From Climacium dendroides (lineage: Eukaryota > Streptophyta > Bryopsida > Hypnales > Climaciaceae), in contig OX467092.1 in the NCBI GenBank assembly GCA_950106755.1, positions 4,774,001 through 4,838,000 on the forward strand: a DNA stretch of 64,000 nt, read 5' to 3'. The translations under genes were made by a program, and so were the position numbers. The notes under the pieces are model-generated. The model was given only the letters and a program-made list of their open reading frames with translations, did no database searches and had not been told where the DNA came from. Below are positions 32,920 through 45,765 of this stretch, in pieces (position 1 is the stretch's first letter; the number at the start of each line of letters is the position of its first letter).

Positions 32920-33500
32920 AAGTCTTCATCAATATTTATTATTAAAAAAATCCAACCATATGATTCTTTGGTTAACTTCTTCAATTATACTTTCTCAAAA
33001 TTTTAGAGTGAATATCCCCACCAATTGCAAGTTCAATGTGCCTAAACTTCAAAAATGTAGGATTTTCTAGCCTTTCCCAAAGGTGAAGTTTTGTCTTTCA
33101 ACATTTTTAGAAAAAACTATGCATTTCTTACTACTTGTGCATTTTAATCAATAAGTTGTAAAATAAGTTGAGAACATACATAGAAAATTTAACCAAAAAA
33201 CTTTCATATTCATTTTTTTCAAATTGTGAAGTTAAAGGTGTTAGTGAATGAAAGATAAAACTAATATGTTAATAACCTTTAGAAGAATTTAAGAATTGTT
33301 AATTCCAATGGTGAAAATGTTCTTGGAAAACAAGAAATATCCATTATTATTATTTTTTTATTTTTATAAAATTGAGAGCAAAAGACAACTTTATATATTT
33401 TTTCTACTTCATTGCTCGCAAAATAAAGTGATTGCATTGGAGTAGGTTTCTACAGTCTCAATTTTAGGTGAGATTTTTTCAACATTTTTTCAAAGATAGT
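32920..33500 (+). repeat. Partial copy related to TTAA element D
   Basis: ATCCCCACCAATTGCAAGTT and TTTCTAGCCTTTCC, then GAAGTTTTGTCTTTCAA, match 58130-58225 in the same order and orientation. TTAA ends were not defined for this copy. Confidence 0.5.
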
Positions 33501-35360
33501 AAATTTGAGTAGCTTTTGGAAAATATAGTTTATATTTCAATTTGTACCGTAAAGCAAAAGTTATGCTACAATAAGCCCAAATAAACAAAGGCAAGCAGAA
33601 AAACCAATTTTCTTTTTTTTAAAATTCTCTTTGGAAAGATTTTATTCATTCCATTTGGATAAGTGATTTGAAAGTTATGAAGCTTCTTGTTTTGCAAAAA
33701 ATCTTAGCAAATTATTGAAAAAATAAAGTATTAAATCTATTTATGAACTTGATTTTAACAACTTAAAAAAGAAGAAGTTTCATATGCTTTAGTTTGCTTT
33801 TTAGAACAATCACACCATTAGAAATTAGTGTGTTTCAATTCCATATTAGAGTATCAACAATTTTTAATCCTTCTATCTCATATGTACTTCAACTGAATAA
33901 TTTTCTTAAAGAATGAAAATCTTGGAATTTTTTTTGAATTTTTTTTCCAAATTCTCAATTTAATTTTTCAACATAAAAAAATTTAAATTCACAATTTTTA
34001 GTACAAATTTTTTTAAGTAAGAGGATTCAAAGCTTTAAAATCTAATTAGGCTAGGATTCTCTAACTCATTTTCCTCACTTTAAATGCATATATCTTGTAA
34101 TCAATATAATTAAAGTTTTTAAATTTCTTCCAAACATTTTTATAATAGTCTAATGCAAGATCCTACAATTGAATATGCAAAAGAAACAAATGTTTTAAAT
34201 TTGGTTTGTTTGAATTGAAAATAGTAGTTTTAAATGATTTCTTATAAAGAAATGGCCTTCAGACTATAGTGCCTAAAAATTGTGTGGAAAGTTTAGTAGG
34301 CACAATTGAATATACTCAATGGACTAAAAAATGATAATCTTAGATATTTTTTTGTGAAAAATAATGAAGGAAATTTAAGAGTTAATGTCATTGTCTACAT
34401 CTTTAATTTGGTCATCAATTCCAAAGTTTATTTCCAAATAATGAAAAGGAAGTACCGGCATTTAGTTACAAGCTAGTCGAATTTTTTTGAAGATTTCCGA
34501 ATGACATTGAAATGATTAGGATGAGGATCCTAACAAAAAGTAAGGTTTTGGGAAATGGGCCGGTTAAGGAAACAAATCTTGACAATTTGGCCTAAAGTTT
34601 ATATTGCTATGAAGTATGGAAATTTATGAATTTTTCAAAATTTCCAATTAAAGTAGAAACTATACTTGGTAAGTTTTATTTTGTTAGTTGGACTCAAATT
34701 CAAAAAACAACATTTTTATAGCTTATATTCACATCAAGAAAAAATAGCAAGAAATGGCCAAAATACACTACAAGGATGATCCGTGGATTGAGCATCTTCT
34801 TTTTTAGAAAAGTTAGAGTAACACCATAATGAGGGACTTTGCAATACTATTCACTAAAAATGTACTCAAGTACCCTCCAAATAAACAAATTGAATGAAAA
34901 ATCATATTTTTCCATCCTACAATGCTAAGCAACATCACCCAACAAATACTTAGTGTCTATAGTAGTGCTACATGATTAACCCTACGGCATTTTTCATCCA
35001 TTGCAGTGCTATGGAACCTCTCCAACTTTCACACACAAAAAATATTTGGATCGATGTAAGCTAGCCATCAAACTTGCTCAAGCTATTCCAATCTGATTTA
35101 CAAGGCATTTCATCTTGTAAAGGATACCGATGTTAGGCCATGTGTGTAAATCCCTACCAAGAAACGTCCCATCCATTTTGTGGGAGGATTATTTCCCGTA
35201 ATCTCCTCCTAATGCAAGAAATCCACGTGATTGGTGATTATGAATTTCTCATTCATCAATCACATTTTCATCCATTTCTAATCAGATATTATGTCAGCCA
35301 ATCTCCTCGTTGTTGGGAATTGTGAAAAGAAGTTAGCATTCCTAATCGGGCTTCACCCTC
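33501..35360. other. AT-rich DNA, no gene
   Basis: A segment around 34800-35340 (TTTTGTGGGAGGATTATTTCC, CACGTGATTGGTGATTATGA) resembles 57150-57330 and so is part of another dispersed repeat. No coding frame is supported. Confidence 0.35.
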
Positions 35361-35554
35361 CTCTTCAACTTTCATTTTTTTCCTCTAAGAATTCCCTTTG
35401 CCTCAATGATTGCCCAACACGTAAATGGTTGTAATTAGGTTCAAATTGCCACAATTTCTTAAGCGATTCTAGTATCCAAATCATATCCATGTAACGTGTG
35501 TGCGTGGAGCACAAGAGTTGCCTTTGTCGACTGGTATGGTTGCACAAAGTTTGC

Positions 35555-35735
35555 AACTTGAGGTACAGATCATTGTTTACAAACAATGGGGACTGGCATG
35601 GTTGTACAAAAATTGTACCCAACTTTGTACAGATCATTGTTGACAAATAAGGGGTCTGCTTACAAAGCAAGTACCCATCTTTGTACAGATCATTGTTGAC
35701 AGATAAGGGGTCTACTTACAAAGCAAGCACCAATT
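35555..35735. repeat. Three tandem units of about 56-64 bp
   Basis: GTACAGATCATTGTT begins units at 35562, 35625 and 35681. The last two share GACA(A/G)ATAAGGGGTCT(G/A)CTT almost exactly. No gene is present. Confidence 0.75.
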
Positions 35736-35939
35736 CCAACAGAGTTCCAAAATGCTCTTCACTTGCTAGCCCATGCTTTGATGTAGGGAGTCACATTCAT
35801 AGTTTTTGATCACTTCACTATTTGAACAGAAGATTGTGTTGCCTACGGACCAACAATTGAAAGTGACATGACATGACTTGTTTGTAGGTGGGTATACACA
35901 ACATTGTAATTCCAGTCCATTGGTGAGTTTGCTTCTAAT

Positions 35940-36660
35940 CTTAGGGCCACTTTACACCTAAGAAGGGTGGGGCACAATTCTCTTTAAAGTTGATTGCACA
36001 AAATTTCAACTTCTTTTAGGTTTCAAGTCATCTTCAACTATTTGCTAGGATAAGATTATAATGGAGGCCAATTCTCCCATATATAAAAGTATTGAGACCA
36101 AGAAGTCAAGTCGATTCAATAAAACCTAGAAATGTTCACCCCTCTCTCTCTCTCTTCAAGACCACTTTATACATAGAGGATGGGACAATTCCCCTTGAGG
36201 TTGATTGCACAAAATTTTAGTTCTTTTTAAGTTTCAAGCCTTCATAAACTACTCATTAGAATAAAATTATAATGAAGACCAATTCTCCCATATGTAAAGG
36301 CATGGAGATAGAGAAGTCAGGCCAATTCAATAAAACCTAGAAATTTTCACCTTCTCTCTCTCTCTTTCTCTCTTTTGTTAGGACCAATTTGCACATAGAA
36401 GCTAGGACAATTCCCTTTGAGGTCGATTGCATGAAATTTTAGCTTTTTTTAGGTTTCAAACTATCCTCGACTATTCAATAGAATAAGATTATAATAGAAG
36501 CCAATTCTCCCATATGTAAAGGCCATGAGGCTAAAAAGTTGAGTTGATTCAATAAAACCTAAAAAATTTCACCTTCTCTTTCTTTTTAGGACCACTTTGT
36601 AAATAGAGGGGGGGGGACAATTTTCCTTAAGGTCAATTGCATAAAGTCTAATATATGCAT
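35940..36660. repeat. Tandem array of about 210-220-bp units with CT-rich tracts
   Basis: The TTGATTGCA(C/T) landmark recurs at about 35990, 36201, 36421 and 36631. Each unit has a CCAATTCTCCCATAT phrase, AATAAAACCTA and a (CT)n tract, followed by GGACCA(C/A)TTT. A G-run ends the array at about 36608-36616. Confidence 0.8.
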
Positions 36661-37420
36661 GTAATTTGTTAAAAAAAACAATATTTCATTAACAAAGATT
36701 TTTTAATTGAAATTTGACATTAATCCAAGGCTTAAAATTGGCCTTCTATTGTTTGTGCACCCAATTCATTGAACTTGGGTCATGTTAAATCATGTCCTTT
36801 TAATATAATACAGTCCAAATATAACTTAAATTTTTTCTCCTAACATGAATCAAATCCAAAACTAGGAAGGCTCAAAAATTCATCAATTCACACAAGCTAT
36901 AAAGTGCATTAATGGAGAATTTCATTAAAATGGTAGTATTCCATGTACCATTTTTAGACCACCCGGTTTGAATTATAAAAGTGCCATTTAGAACAAGTAT
37001 AGATTTCCAAAATCTTGGATGTGTACAGATTTTATATATCTAAGACTGATATAAACTTTAGATTGCGCAATCTAAACTATAAAAGTGCCATCTAGGATAG
37101 GTGTAGATTTTTGACATCTAGGAATCATATAAATTTTAGGCATTTAGAACTAAATTTGTATCACCCTACTTGAATAATGTTTTATTTTCTATAACAAGAA
37201 CATGGATATCACCATGCCAACATTCTCACATGATAATCATGTAAGAAATATTAATTCCTTTATGACTAAGGGGTAGACAAGATTTCTAAAATTGTGAAAA
37301 TATATCATAAATTATAATACAAAAGAATGATTTGATGATGGCTTAACTTTCAAACAAAAGTTGTAAAATACACTCCATAGATCATATATATCTATAATGC
37401 TAAATCTACTTCTATAGGAA
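36661..37420. other. AT-rich DNA, no gene
   Basis: No feature beyond short local repeats of AAAAGTGCCAT(T/C)TAG(A/G)A at about 36978 and 37080. Confidence 0.35.
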
Positions 37421-37423
37421 TCA

Positions 37424-38045
37424 ACTAGTGGTTGGCGCTTGCTTTGCTATGCATTATCTATATTACTTTCATCAATTTCTCATGTGATAGAATGTAGATT
37501 ACTAAAGTATGTATAATCTTTAAATGAAAATATTGACATTCTGATACAATATTTTTTGGAAATACATATATTGTGCATTGAAAAATAATTAAAAAAAAAT
37601 CTGTATATCATAATTTTTAAAAAATCTTTGCAAACATAAAAACATTGCAAGGACACCACCACTTGATAAATTTTTTCACTTACAAACAATGGTGACCAAA
37701 ATTGAAGAATTGAAATGCAAATTTGTCAAATTGCAAAGACTTTGTAAATACTTTGTTGTAGAATCCAAAATTGCTTTAATCTAACAAAGCTTCAAATCAT
37801 TTAGTAGTAAGAAAAGAAAATTGTAGATTTGTGAAAGTAAAATGAAGTGAAATATGAAACCTCCATAATATCACAAGGCCTTCCATAATATCACATTTTT
37901 ACACTATGTGATATTATAGTCTGGGCGGCAAGAGATTCTTTGCAAGCAAAACTCACGCAGTGCTTGCTGGTCAAATGACTGTTGGAACATTATAATATCA
38001 CAAAATGTAAAAATGTGATATTATAGAAGGCCTTGTGATTTTAGT
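37424..38045 (+). mobile_element. ACTAG-family element, copy 1 (partial)
   Basis: It starts AACTAGTGGTTGGCGCTTGC, the same end as the copies at 39316 and 53239. It shares with 39316-39945 the order of landmarks, TCTCATGTGATAGAATGTAG through GAAGGCCTTGTGATTTTAGT. It includes a short plus-strand frame (MVTKIEELKCKFVKLQRLCK) also visible in the other copies. A foldback (37872-38038) forms its right part. No second ACTAG end was found for this copy. Confidence 0.55.
37872..38038. repeat. Foldback with CACAAGGCCTTC arms
   Basis: CACAAGGCCTTC-ATAATATCACATTTTTACA on the left pairs with its inverse at 37992-38038. The spacer of about 75 bp is GC-richer (TCTGGGCGGCAAGAGATTC and onward). A degenerate version of the right arm occurs at 39890-39940. 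Confidence 0.7.
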
Positions 38046-39310
38046 AGTACTCTTTTGGATACTCTTTTGGATTGAAAACTTCAAAATTGATAGCAAATTC
38101 ATATTTTGTTGAAAAAAATACATTTTCAATTACTCTTGTTGTTTCTCACACTTGTCTTCATGTGGGAAAAAAATTGAAAAAATTCATTAATACCATGAGA
38201 CCAAACTTCTAATTCTAATCATCATAGGTTGCTTTACCTTATGTGCATTGTGAAGAGTTGCATCTAAAATGTCCTCTCATAATGTCTTGAAGGTTAATTG
38301 GAGAGAGAATCATGATTTTTTTGTATTTTATGATTTTATTACTATCTATACTTAGTCTCTACAAAATCTTTCTGAATATTTTTGAAATGAAGGACTTGGT
38401 CCATTTGCACTCTTAGTGGGGGAGCACTATCCATTTTAGGGAATTCCTACCATTAAGTAGGTAGTTATGTTAGTTTACTTGCATGCCAATTTTCAAAGAT
38501 AATAAACTAATAGACTAATAGACTAATAGGGGAGTCTAGCATACCCAAATTTACTTAGCATTTGAACAAAATGTCCAAAAAAGCATCTACATGAGCAAGA
38601 TTTCAGGTTTTTTTTGAGAATGCATTTTTGGAATACTCATAATCCAATGGTCAATACAAAGATTTCCTTTTCTAAAACATATACAAATATAAAATAAAAA
38701 CTCACAAAATTATATTAAAATTAGAGCTAAATGTTTAATTTTTTAAACTACCATTTTTAGTGCATTGAAAGAAAATTGGAATTTTTTTCAATAAATTATT
38801 ATTTTCCTATACTACTATCAAAGAATTTGTGGAAAAAGAATCACTCCATTTGGCTTCATAGATTATGAGATATAAGTGTTTGAAGTTAATGAAAAATAAT
38901 GTTTAATTTTCCAACTCTTTTATTTCTTTATTCGCATGCTACCCAACTTGTCCTACAATTTTAGAAACCCATAACTTTTGATTTGGACATGCTTTTGGGA
39001 AAAAAATTGTATTTTCACAAAACTTATAGAAGATTGCATCTTCAATAAAAAAAATTCACTTTCATCCTTTCAAAAATGACTTCATGTAAACCTACTTGAC
39101 TCTAGAAAAACTTTGTAAGAATTTTTGTCTATATGGGGTTAAAATTAAAAATGAGTTATAATAACGTATTGCAAATAATTATGCCATTGACTATGTTTTG
39201 AATGGTTTAAAATTTTCAAACTTATATCAAAAGTTTAGTAATTTCTTAAACTAACGGCAATGAAAATGTTCTAAATTCATTCATGTCCCATAATGTTTTA
39301 TGTTTTTAGT
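38046..39310. other. AT-rich DNA, no gene
   Basis: Only a short ACTAATAG tandem at about 38508-38530 was recognised. Confidence 0.35.
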
Positions 39311-39315
39311 GAGGA

Positions 39316-39945
39316 ACTAGCATTTGGCGCTTGCTTTCCTATGCATTAACTATATTACTTTCATCAATTTCTCATGTGATAGAATGTAGATTATTCAAGT
39401 GTGTATAATCTTTAAATGAAAATATTGACATCTTCATACAATATTCTTTGGAAATACATATATTGTGCAATAGAAAGTAATTAAAGAAAATCTTTATATC
39501 ATAATTTTCACAAAAAAAATCTTTGCAAACATTGCAAGGGCACTAGCACTTGATAAATTCCTTCACTTACAAATAGAGGTGACCAAATTTGAAGAATTGA
39601 AATGCAAATTTTTCAAATTGCAAAGACTTCGTAAACACTTTGTTGTAGAATCCAAAATTGCTTCAAATCATTTGGTAGTAAGAAAAGAACATTAGAATTG
39701 AAAACATTCAAAGCTTAGAAAATCATAGAATTGTGGAAGTAAAATGAAGTGTGAAGCCAAGAAATACAAAACCTCCATAATATCACATTTTTACACTATG
39801 TGTATTACAAAGGTGAAATGGCCGTTGGAACTTTGTAATACCTCATTGTGTATAAATATGATATTACAGAGGGATTAGACCTCTATAATATCACACAGTG
39901 TAAAAATGTGATATTATAGAAGGCCTTGTGATTTTAGTAGTATGA
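39316..39945 (+). mobile_element. ACTAG-family element, copy 2 (partial)
   Basis: It starts ACTAGCATTTGGCGCTTGC and follows copy 1 closely. The conserved short frame reads EVTKFEELKCKFFKLQRL here. It ends in the same GGCCTTGTGATTTTAGTAGT. Confidence 0.55.
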
Positions 39946-41880
39946 TTTTTATTATTTTATTGAAAATAAGTATTTTTCCTTTATTGCACATCTTGACATC
40001 CACTATACATATTAATTGTTTCATTTGTACATAGAACTCAAAGTTAATCATTCAACAAAGCTTCTTACAATTCTATAATTGATGGATATGTGGATAAAAT
40101 AATAAAACAATAAAAGAAAACTCACAACCAATAGTAGACTTCATAATAGAAAAATAGTTTATTCAATGAAATCATTGAATCCTACAACTTAAGTAGGAAA
40201 TGAAGCTAAATAAAAGTAATGATGCCTAATGATCTCAATTGGAAGCTATTGTTCTACTCAAAATGGGCATATTAGATTGGGAGTTTGGGAACCTAAGCCC
40301 AAGAGCCTAAGAATTTGGGAGCCTTTAATTTTTGAGGTATTTTGTTTGGACTTTTGCTTTAGGATCCATAACCATGGTTTAAAAAATTTAGAATTTATAG
40401 TTAAAGAACACAAAATAGGTTGTTAGGGTACATTGTGTGAATGCAGAATTGAACAAGATATATCATATTTGATATGAAAAACACAATACACTATGCAATC
40501 AAAATACTTAAGTACTACATAAAAATATTTTAGCGAGAAGGTGTTGAATTTGAACTATCTTCATTATTTGAAGTCTTGCCTTGTTGGCCAAAATGATAGA
40601 ATAACAACAAAATTAGATTATATGAGGATTAAACCTTTGAGTGCATGTGATGGATTTAGGCTATAGGAATTGATAGTATAGAGTCAAGAAAATCTTATTA
40701 AGTCCTAGGAATCTATTTAGTTGATCCACATACAAGTCACCATTCAATTTGTAAGAACTTGAAAAAGTTATTTTGTACTTTTAGGTAAAATACAACTAAT
40801 TCAAGAAACAAGCAATTGAGGATTAGAGAGAAATGTTTTTAGCATTAAAAAAAGGCTAGGAGCTCACTAGAAAAATCGGTTCATCTAGATTCCCTAGTAT
40901 AGGAATGATTCCTCCCCAGAAGAATTAAAATAAATAACAATTAATTTAGATGCTTCCATAAATAGCACAAAGTAAACATGTAAAGCTGACTTCGTAGAAG
41001 TTATTCAAAATGTTTCATAACTTTCTAAATTGCAAAAGATGACTTTGTGGAATGCCAATTATATTTACTAGCATTAGAAAATTTATAGAAATGAACTAGA
41101 TAGCAATAAAATTCCATTAGAAATTTGGATAGTTTTTTAGCATAAATAAGCACCTAAAGACATTTTGACATCAACAAGTACTAAAACTAGTAGCAACAAT
41201 AAATTTTAATGGAATTTGAAAACATTTGATAAATTGACCAATGTATCCGGAGCTTGCAATGTCCAAATGAGGTCAACTTGAACTCTTTTTTTACTTTTTT
41301 GAACCTTCCAAAAAATGAAAGGTAGTTAAAATCTTGAAAAAGAATAAACTCCAACATTTGGATTTTTTACTTATTTTTGATTTGCAATTCACTAGCTTTT
41401 GCAAGTTAAATAGTTTAGAATTGGAAATGAAAGAATCTTGCAAAAGAATTTGGATCTTTTGAAGCTAGTAGTGCAATTTGTTTGGCATTTGGATCATTTC
41501 CCCAAAAGTCAAAATGCTCACAAAGGTAGGTTAAAAATTTGATGTAGTAGAAGTTAATTAAGTTTTTCCGTAGGTACTTTTAGGTAATTTGAGAGGGGGA
41601 GGTGCCTTGGAAATGTATACAAGGCCACAAAATCCCTCCTCTTACTTTGCATCCCTTTCTTTTTCTTGTTCGGCCAACTTAAGGCCACCTTGTTCTTGTT
41701 TTTGTACTTGACTAACTCATAGCCTTGTTGAAATTTTGACAATTTTGCCAAAAAACTTGCTTTTGAATTGCATTGGAGCCATTTTGTAATCTTTTATTAA
41801 CATTTGAATCTCACTTCAAAGGATGTTGGAATCCCTTTGAAATGCCTTACCAATTGATAATGTTTTTGAAGTTCAATTAC
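39946..41880. other. AT-rich DNA, no gene
   Basis: No gene was recognised. The GC-richer stretch at about 41590-41760 shares wording with 63560-63660 in inverted orientation (AAGGCCACCTTG; CCTAAATGG), suggesting a dispersed repeat. Confidence 0.3.
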
Positions 41881-41884
41881 TAAT

Positions 41885-42035
41885 CATTTTGTGTTTTTTT
41901 TGTATTTTTTTTGTGTTTTTGTGTTTGTTTTGTTTTGTTTTTTGTAGGGTTTTTGTGGTTTTTTGTGGTTTTTTTATTCTTCATTTTTTTGTGGTTTTTT
42001 ATTCTTCATTTTTTTGTGTTTTTTTAGTCCTTGTT
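41885..42035. repeat. T/G-rich low-complexity tract with a 25-bp duplication
   Basis: Runs of TTTTGTG and TTTTGTTTTG are followed by two copies of TTTTTTATTCTTCATTTTTTTG. Confidence 0.8.
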
Positions 42036-42372
42036 TATTTGTTTAAGTCTTAAAAATTCAAGCCTAAACCTTCCAAATGGCAAAGCATTGCCCTTATGAC
42101 TAATTTTTTGTACTTTCTTTGTAAGTGTTTTCCCAAAAGGAACTTATAAAGGAGCCTAACCATGTTAGTCTATTGATGTGACTCTGTTCCCATGTTCTCT
42201 ACAACCAAGGAACTCACGATCTTCTAAAGTCTCGGAAAAATCTAATGAACCCAATTTAGTAGCTATAGAAACCAAGCCAATAGTCAACTAATAGCTAAGG
42301 GACTAGCCTAGATAAACAAGTAAATTAGGTTAGTAAGTTAGATTGGTAGGTGCCTTGATTGGAGGCAGTTAC

Positions 42373-43334
42373 TTAAGCCTTAAAGTCCCAAAGTCCTTAC
42401 AGGGGATTCTTGGGATTTCATATAGGCTTGTGTGATTTCAGACAAGCTTGTGTGATTTCAGACAGGCTTGTGTGATTTCAATTTTTGATATGATTTTTGA
42501 AATATTTTTGAAGCTAGGAAATCAAATTAGCTTTCTGGACATATAATTTTTATTTCATTTGGTGCCTAGAAACAAAAGCTATACCACCATGAGTCCAAAA
42601 AGTAATCCAAGGGGCAAACCCCCAAAAATCACAATTTTTTTTTTAATTTTTAATTTTTTTCTCTAAGATTATATTTTTTTTCTACATCTAAAGCTTTGAT
42701 TCATTCTATTTGGACTAGTGATGAGAAAGTTATGGACAATCTTGTTTTTTGGTCAATCTAAGCATCTTTTTGAAAAAATAACATATAGACTTCATTTTTG
42801 GATGTAATCTTAACAAATTTTCGAAAAAATTTCTAGCCAATGTTGAATTTGCTTGCTAGAATAATTTCATTGTTGGGATTATTGTATTTCAATTCCATCT
42901 TAGAGATATTACTGTTTTAGTTATTCCTTCAATCTTAACCTACTACTACTACTTAATAATTTTTTTATGAGTGAAAATTAAGCGCTTTTTTTGAGTTTTT
43001 TTCTAGATCCTCAACTCAATTCTTTAACACAAAAAATTTAAAAATCAAAATCTACAGTGCAAAAAATTTAAGTTAAGAATATTGAAAGCCAAAAATGTAG
43101 TTGATTAAGGTGTAAAAAAAACTCGGTTTCTTCACTTTGAATGCAAATATCTTGCAATCTATGTAGTCAAAGTTTATAAAACTTTTCCATACATTCTTAT
43201 ACTAGTGTAATACAAGATCCTATAGTTAGATATGTATAAAAATAATAATTTTAAAGTTGTTTGCTCTTTACAATAGAAATGGCAGTTTTGAGTAGGTTTT
43301 GATGGAAAAAAGGCCTTAGGACTTTGGAAGTTAA
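42373..43334 (+). mobile_element. TTAA-flanked TIR element, copy B
   Basis: TTAA at 42373-42376 and 43331-43334 bounds inverted ends GCCTTAAAGTCCCAAAGTCC and, on the other strand, CTTCCAAAGTCCTAAGG. The interior matches copy A (inverted) and copy C (direct). It is about 954 bp and non-coding. Confidence 0.65.
42422..42483. repeat. Three 20-bp tandem units inside TTAA element B
   Basis: (A/C)AGGCTTGTGTGATTTCAGA occurs three times with few changes. Copy A has a single unit, so the expansion happened after the copies separated. Confidence 0.75.
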
Positions 43335-43339
43335 TTTCA

Positions 43340-43860
43340 CATACCCATCCATTGAATATAAATCAAATCGGGAGGACCTCCCCTTGGGATCTTAATTTTT
43401 GATTTTTGACCAATTAAATTCTGATTTTTCCAAGTTCCAAGCATTGAGGCAAAGATTTAGACAACCAAAGGTCTCATTTGAAGAGTTTAGCCATGTAGCA
43501 AAAGATTTAAGCAAAACTAGAGGTCTAATTCCAAAGTTCAAATCCTAAGGCAAGGATTACGCAATCCAAAGGTATGATTTTAAAGTTCCAAGCCTTATGA
43601 CAAAGATCCAGACGTACAAACCAAAGGCTTTATTTCAATGTTCAAAGTCTTGTGGCAAAAGATTTAGACAACCCGGAGGTCTTATTTCAAAAATTCAAAC
43701 TCTATGGCCAAAGTTTAGACAATTAGAGGTCTAATTTCAAGTTCAAGCCATGTGGTTAGAGTCTCTAAGAGTCAACAAAGAATCTCATTTTAAAGGCCAA
43801 GCTTTTAGCTAGACCATCACCATGGAGTGTAATCACATATTTTGAACCTCTGTCTCTCTC
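43340..43860. repeat. Degenerate GGTCTTATTTCAAAGTTCAA repeats
   Basis: Phrases of the type 'CAAAGGTCT(C/A)ATTT...AAAGTT(C)CAA(G/A)' recur roughly every 60-65 bp at about 43465, 43530, 43570, 43625, 43680 and 43730. No gene is present. Confidence 0.5.
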
Positions 43861-43950
43861 AAAGCCAAATCTCGAAACTGAATTGCAAAAGTGAGAATTA
43901 GTTTAGAAACTTGGCAATTTGATAGTTAGGAGTGACGAAAGAGTTCTTTA

Positions 43951-44100
43951 CACTACTAGAAAATTTCATTTTTTTGTTGTTTTGGTCGCGTTGATCCGGT
44001 CAAAATCTGATAGAAATTTGTTGGTTTCAACAGATTTCTGTCAGATTTTGACCGGATCAACGCGACCAAAACAACAGAAAAATGAAATTTTCTAGTAGTG
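43951..44100. mobile_element. CACTA-type MITE, 150 bp, almost complete palindrome
   Basis: CACTACTAGAAAATTTCAT at the left is complementary to ATGAAATTTTCTAGTAGTG at the right. The pairing continues inward through GTTTTGGTCGCGTTGATCC. It is flanked by TTA direct repeats (43948-43950; 44101-44103). It lies inside copy 2 of the 26-codon-exon family and has no coding capacity. Confidence 0.92.
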
Positions 44101-44460
44101 TTAGAGAATGTGAGCCATCCATTAGGGAATGTTTGAATCTATTATGCAAGGATTGATTTTGTTTAAGACAAAAGGAAAACTATAAGAAGGGGAATAGTTG
44201 ACTTTTAAGATTTTAGAATTTAGTTATTATTTACAAGAAGTTAAACCTCAAAATTTGTTTGATTCTTAGACAATTTAATAAGTATTTAGGAATTAGATTT
44301 GCTAGCATTTGAATTAAAAAATATCCTTAAAAAAATAGGACATTGGAAAGAAGTAGAAGAAAAGAAGAGGAAGCTTTGGAACAAGGGAAAAGAGGTTTAG
44401 ATCTCTTTCAATTATTATATGTTCCCAACATACCAAAATTGAATATGAGAAGAATACAAG

Positions 44461-44538
44461 ATGGAAGTGGATGGGCTTTATGACAAGATTACGATTAGTG
44501 CGTACAAAGATGGAACTATTAAATCCCTAGAGTTTGAG
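44461..44538 (+). pseudogene. 26-codon start exon (copy 2) followed by a GT donor
   Basis: It opens MEVDGLYDKITISAYKDGTI and ends EFE, then GTGAGT. The length is identical to the copy at 17285. No downstream exon was identified. Confidence 0.5.
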
Positions 44539-44856
44539 GTGAGTATCCTAATTGTTTTATTTTGCAAAAAAATATTAAATTAGAATTTGAAAGATTGAGT
44601 TAGAAGTTAGATTTAGATTCAGACCTTTAGTAAGTCTAGGAAACAACAAATTGAATTTAGAAGTGGTTAGATAATTTCAGTAGCTTTTCAAAAAGATATT
44701 GAACATAAAAAGTAGATAAAAACTCTAAAAGTTATGCTTGGATGAAAATTAGAGAATTTATGAAAAGGAATTTAAAAAGAATATTAGAATCTATAATAGA
44801 AATAGGAGGAAAAATAAAAAAATAAAAGCTAATTTTAAAAGTCAAGGTAAAAGAAA

Positions 44857-44907
44857 TTAATAAATGAAGTTTGAAACAATGGTTAACGATCAAACTTCAT
44901 TTATTAA
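44857..44907. repeat. Perfect 17-bp hairpin of the GATGAAGTTT type
   Basis: TTAATAAATGAAGTTTG (44857-44873) and its exact complement (44891-44907) flank a 17-nt loop containing GTTAACGATC. A second member of the type lies at 45318-45357. Confidence 0.7.
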
Positions 44908-45638
44908 TAACTTTTACTAGGAAGGTCAAAAGTATAAGTATTTAAACTTTTCAAAAAGATAAATTTAATAATTCTAAGATGAAAATTCAATCCTAAAAAT
45001 AGTAAGTAGAATTAGAGGTCCAAAGTACTGGCTAATGATTAAAGAATTTGAACTAAAAACTTGAAGTAAAACCAAGGAACAAGGTTAGAGTGGTATTTCT
45101 TAGAAAATATTCTAAAATTTCTAAAACTACTTTGAACCTACGAAATAGTTTAGTATTAAAGGAGTCAAAGTAGGATGAAGTTTTGGTTCAATTTAGAACA
45201 AGTTTGGATGAAAGTCAACAAATCAAGTCAAACTCAAAATTTACAAAGTAGAATTAAACCTAAGAGTAATCCAAAAATCCAAATCAATTCCAATAGTTAG
45301 AATAAGAGAAAATGATGGATGAAGTTTTGAGATTTAGTTTAAGGGCTAAACTTCATCCACAAATAACTTTTAGGAGAATAGTTTGAATCAAGTGAATTTT
45401 AACATTTTGGAAAGGGCATAAAAATCCCTACAATTTAGAACATTTAACCTTTGTGATTACTCCTAACTGTTAGGGACGAACTAGAACAGAACGGGACGGA
45501 ATAGAGAGGAAGTCTTTGAAAGACACAAGACAAGAGTTTGTCTAATATGCAGATGTATTACAGACAATAAAAGTACAGAAGACTAGTTTAGAGTTTGAAC
45601 AGAGACTAAGCGTTATGAACTAGAGGTTGAAAGGAGTT

Positions 45639-45668
45639 GTCGAGACTGAGGAACTTCTCAGTCTCGAC
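45639..45668. repeat. Perfect 12-bp hairpin just upstream of the LTR TATA box
   Basis: GTCGAGACTGAG (45639-45650) and CTCAGTCTCGAC (45657-45668) flank the loop GAACTT. Confidence 0.85.
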
Positions 45669-45671
45669 TGC

Positions 45672-45679
45672 TATTTATA
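45672..45679 (+). promoter_or_regulatory. TATA box of the solo LTR
   Basis: TATTTATA in CTGCTATTTATACTAGAGG lies about 200 bp into the LTR and directly after the hairpin. This suits a U3 promoter on the plus strand. Confidence 0.5.
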
Positions 45680-45765
45680 CTAGAGGATGTCAAGCTTCTT
45701 CGACAAGCTTCTAAGAGCTTGAAAGCTTCTTCAACTACTTCTATCTATTGGGAAGCTTCTTGAGA

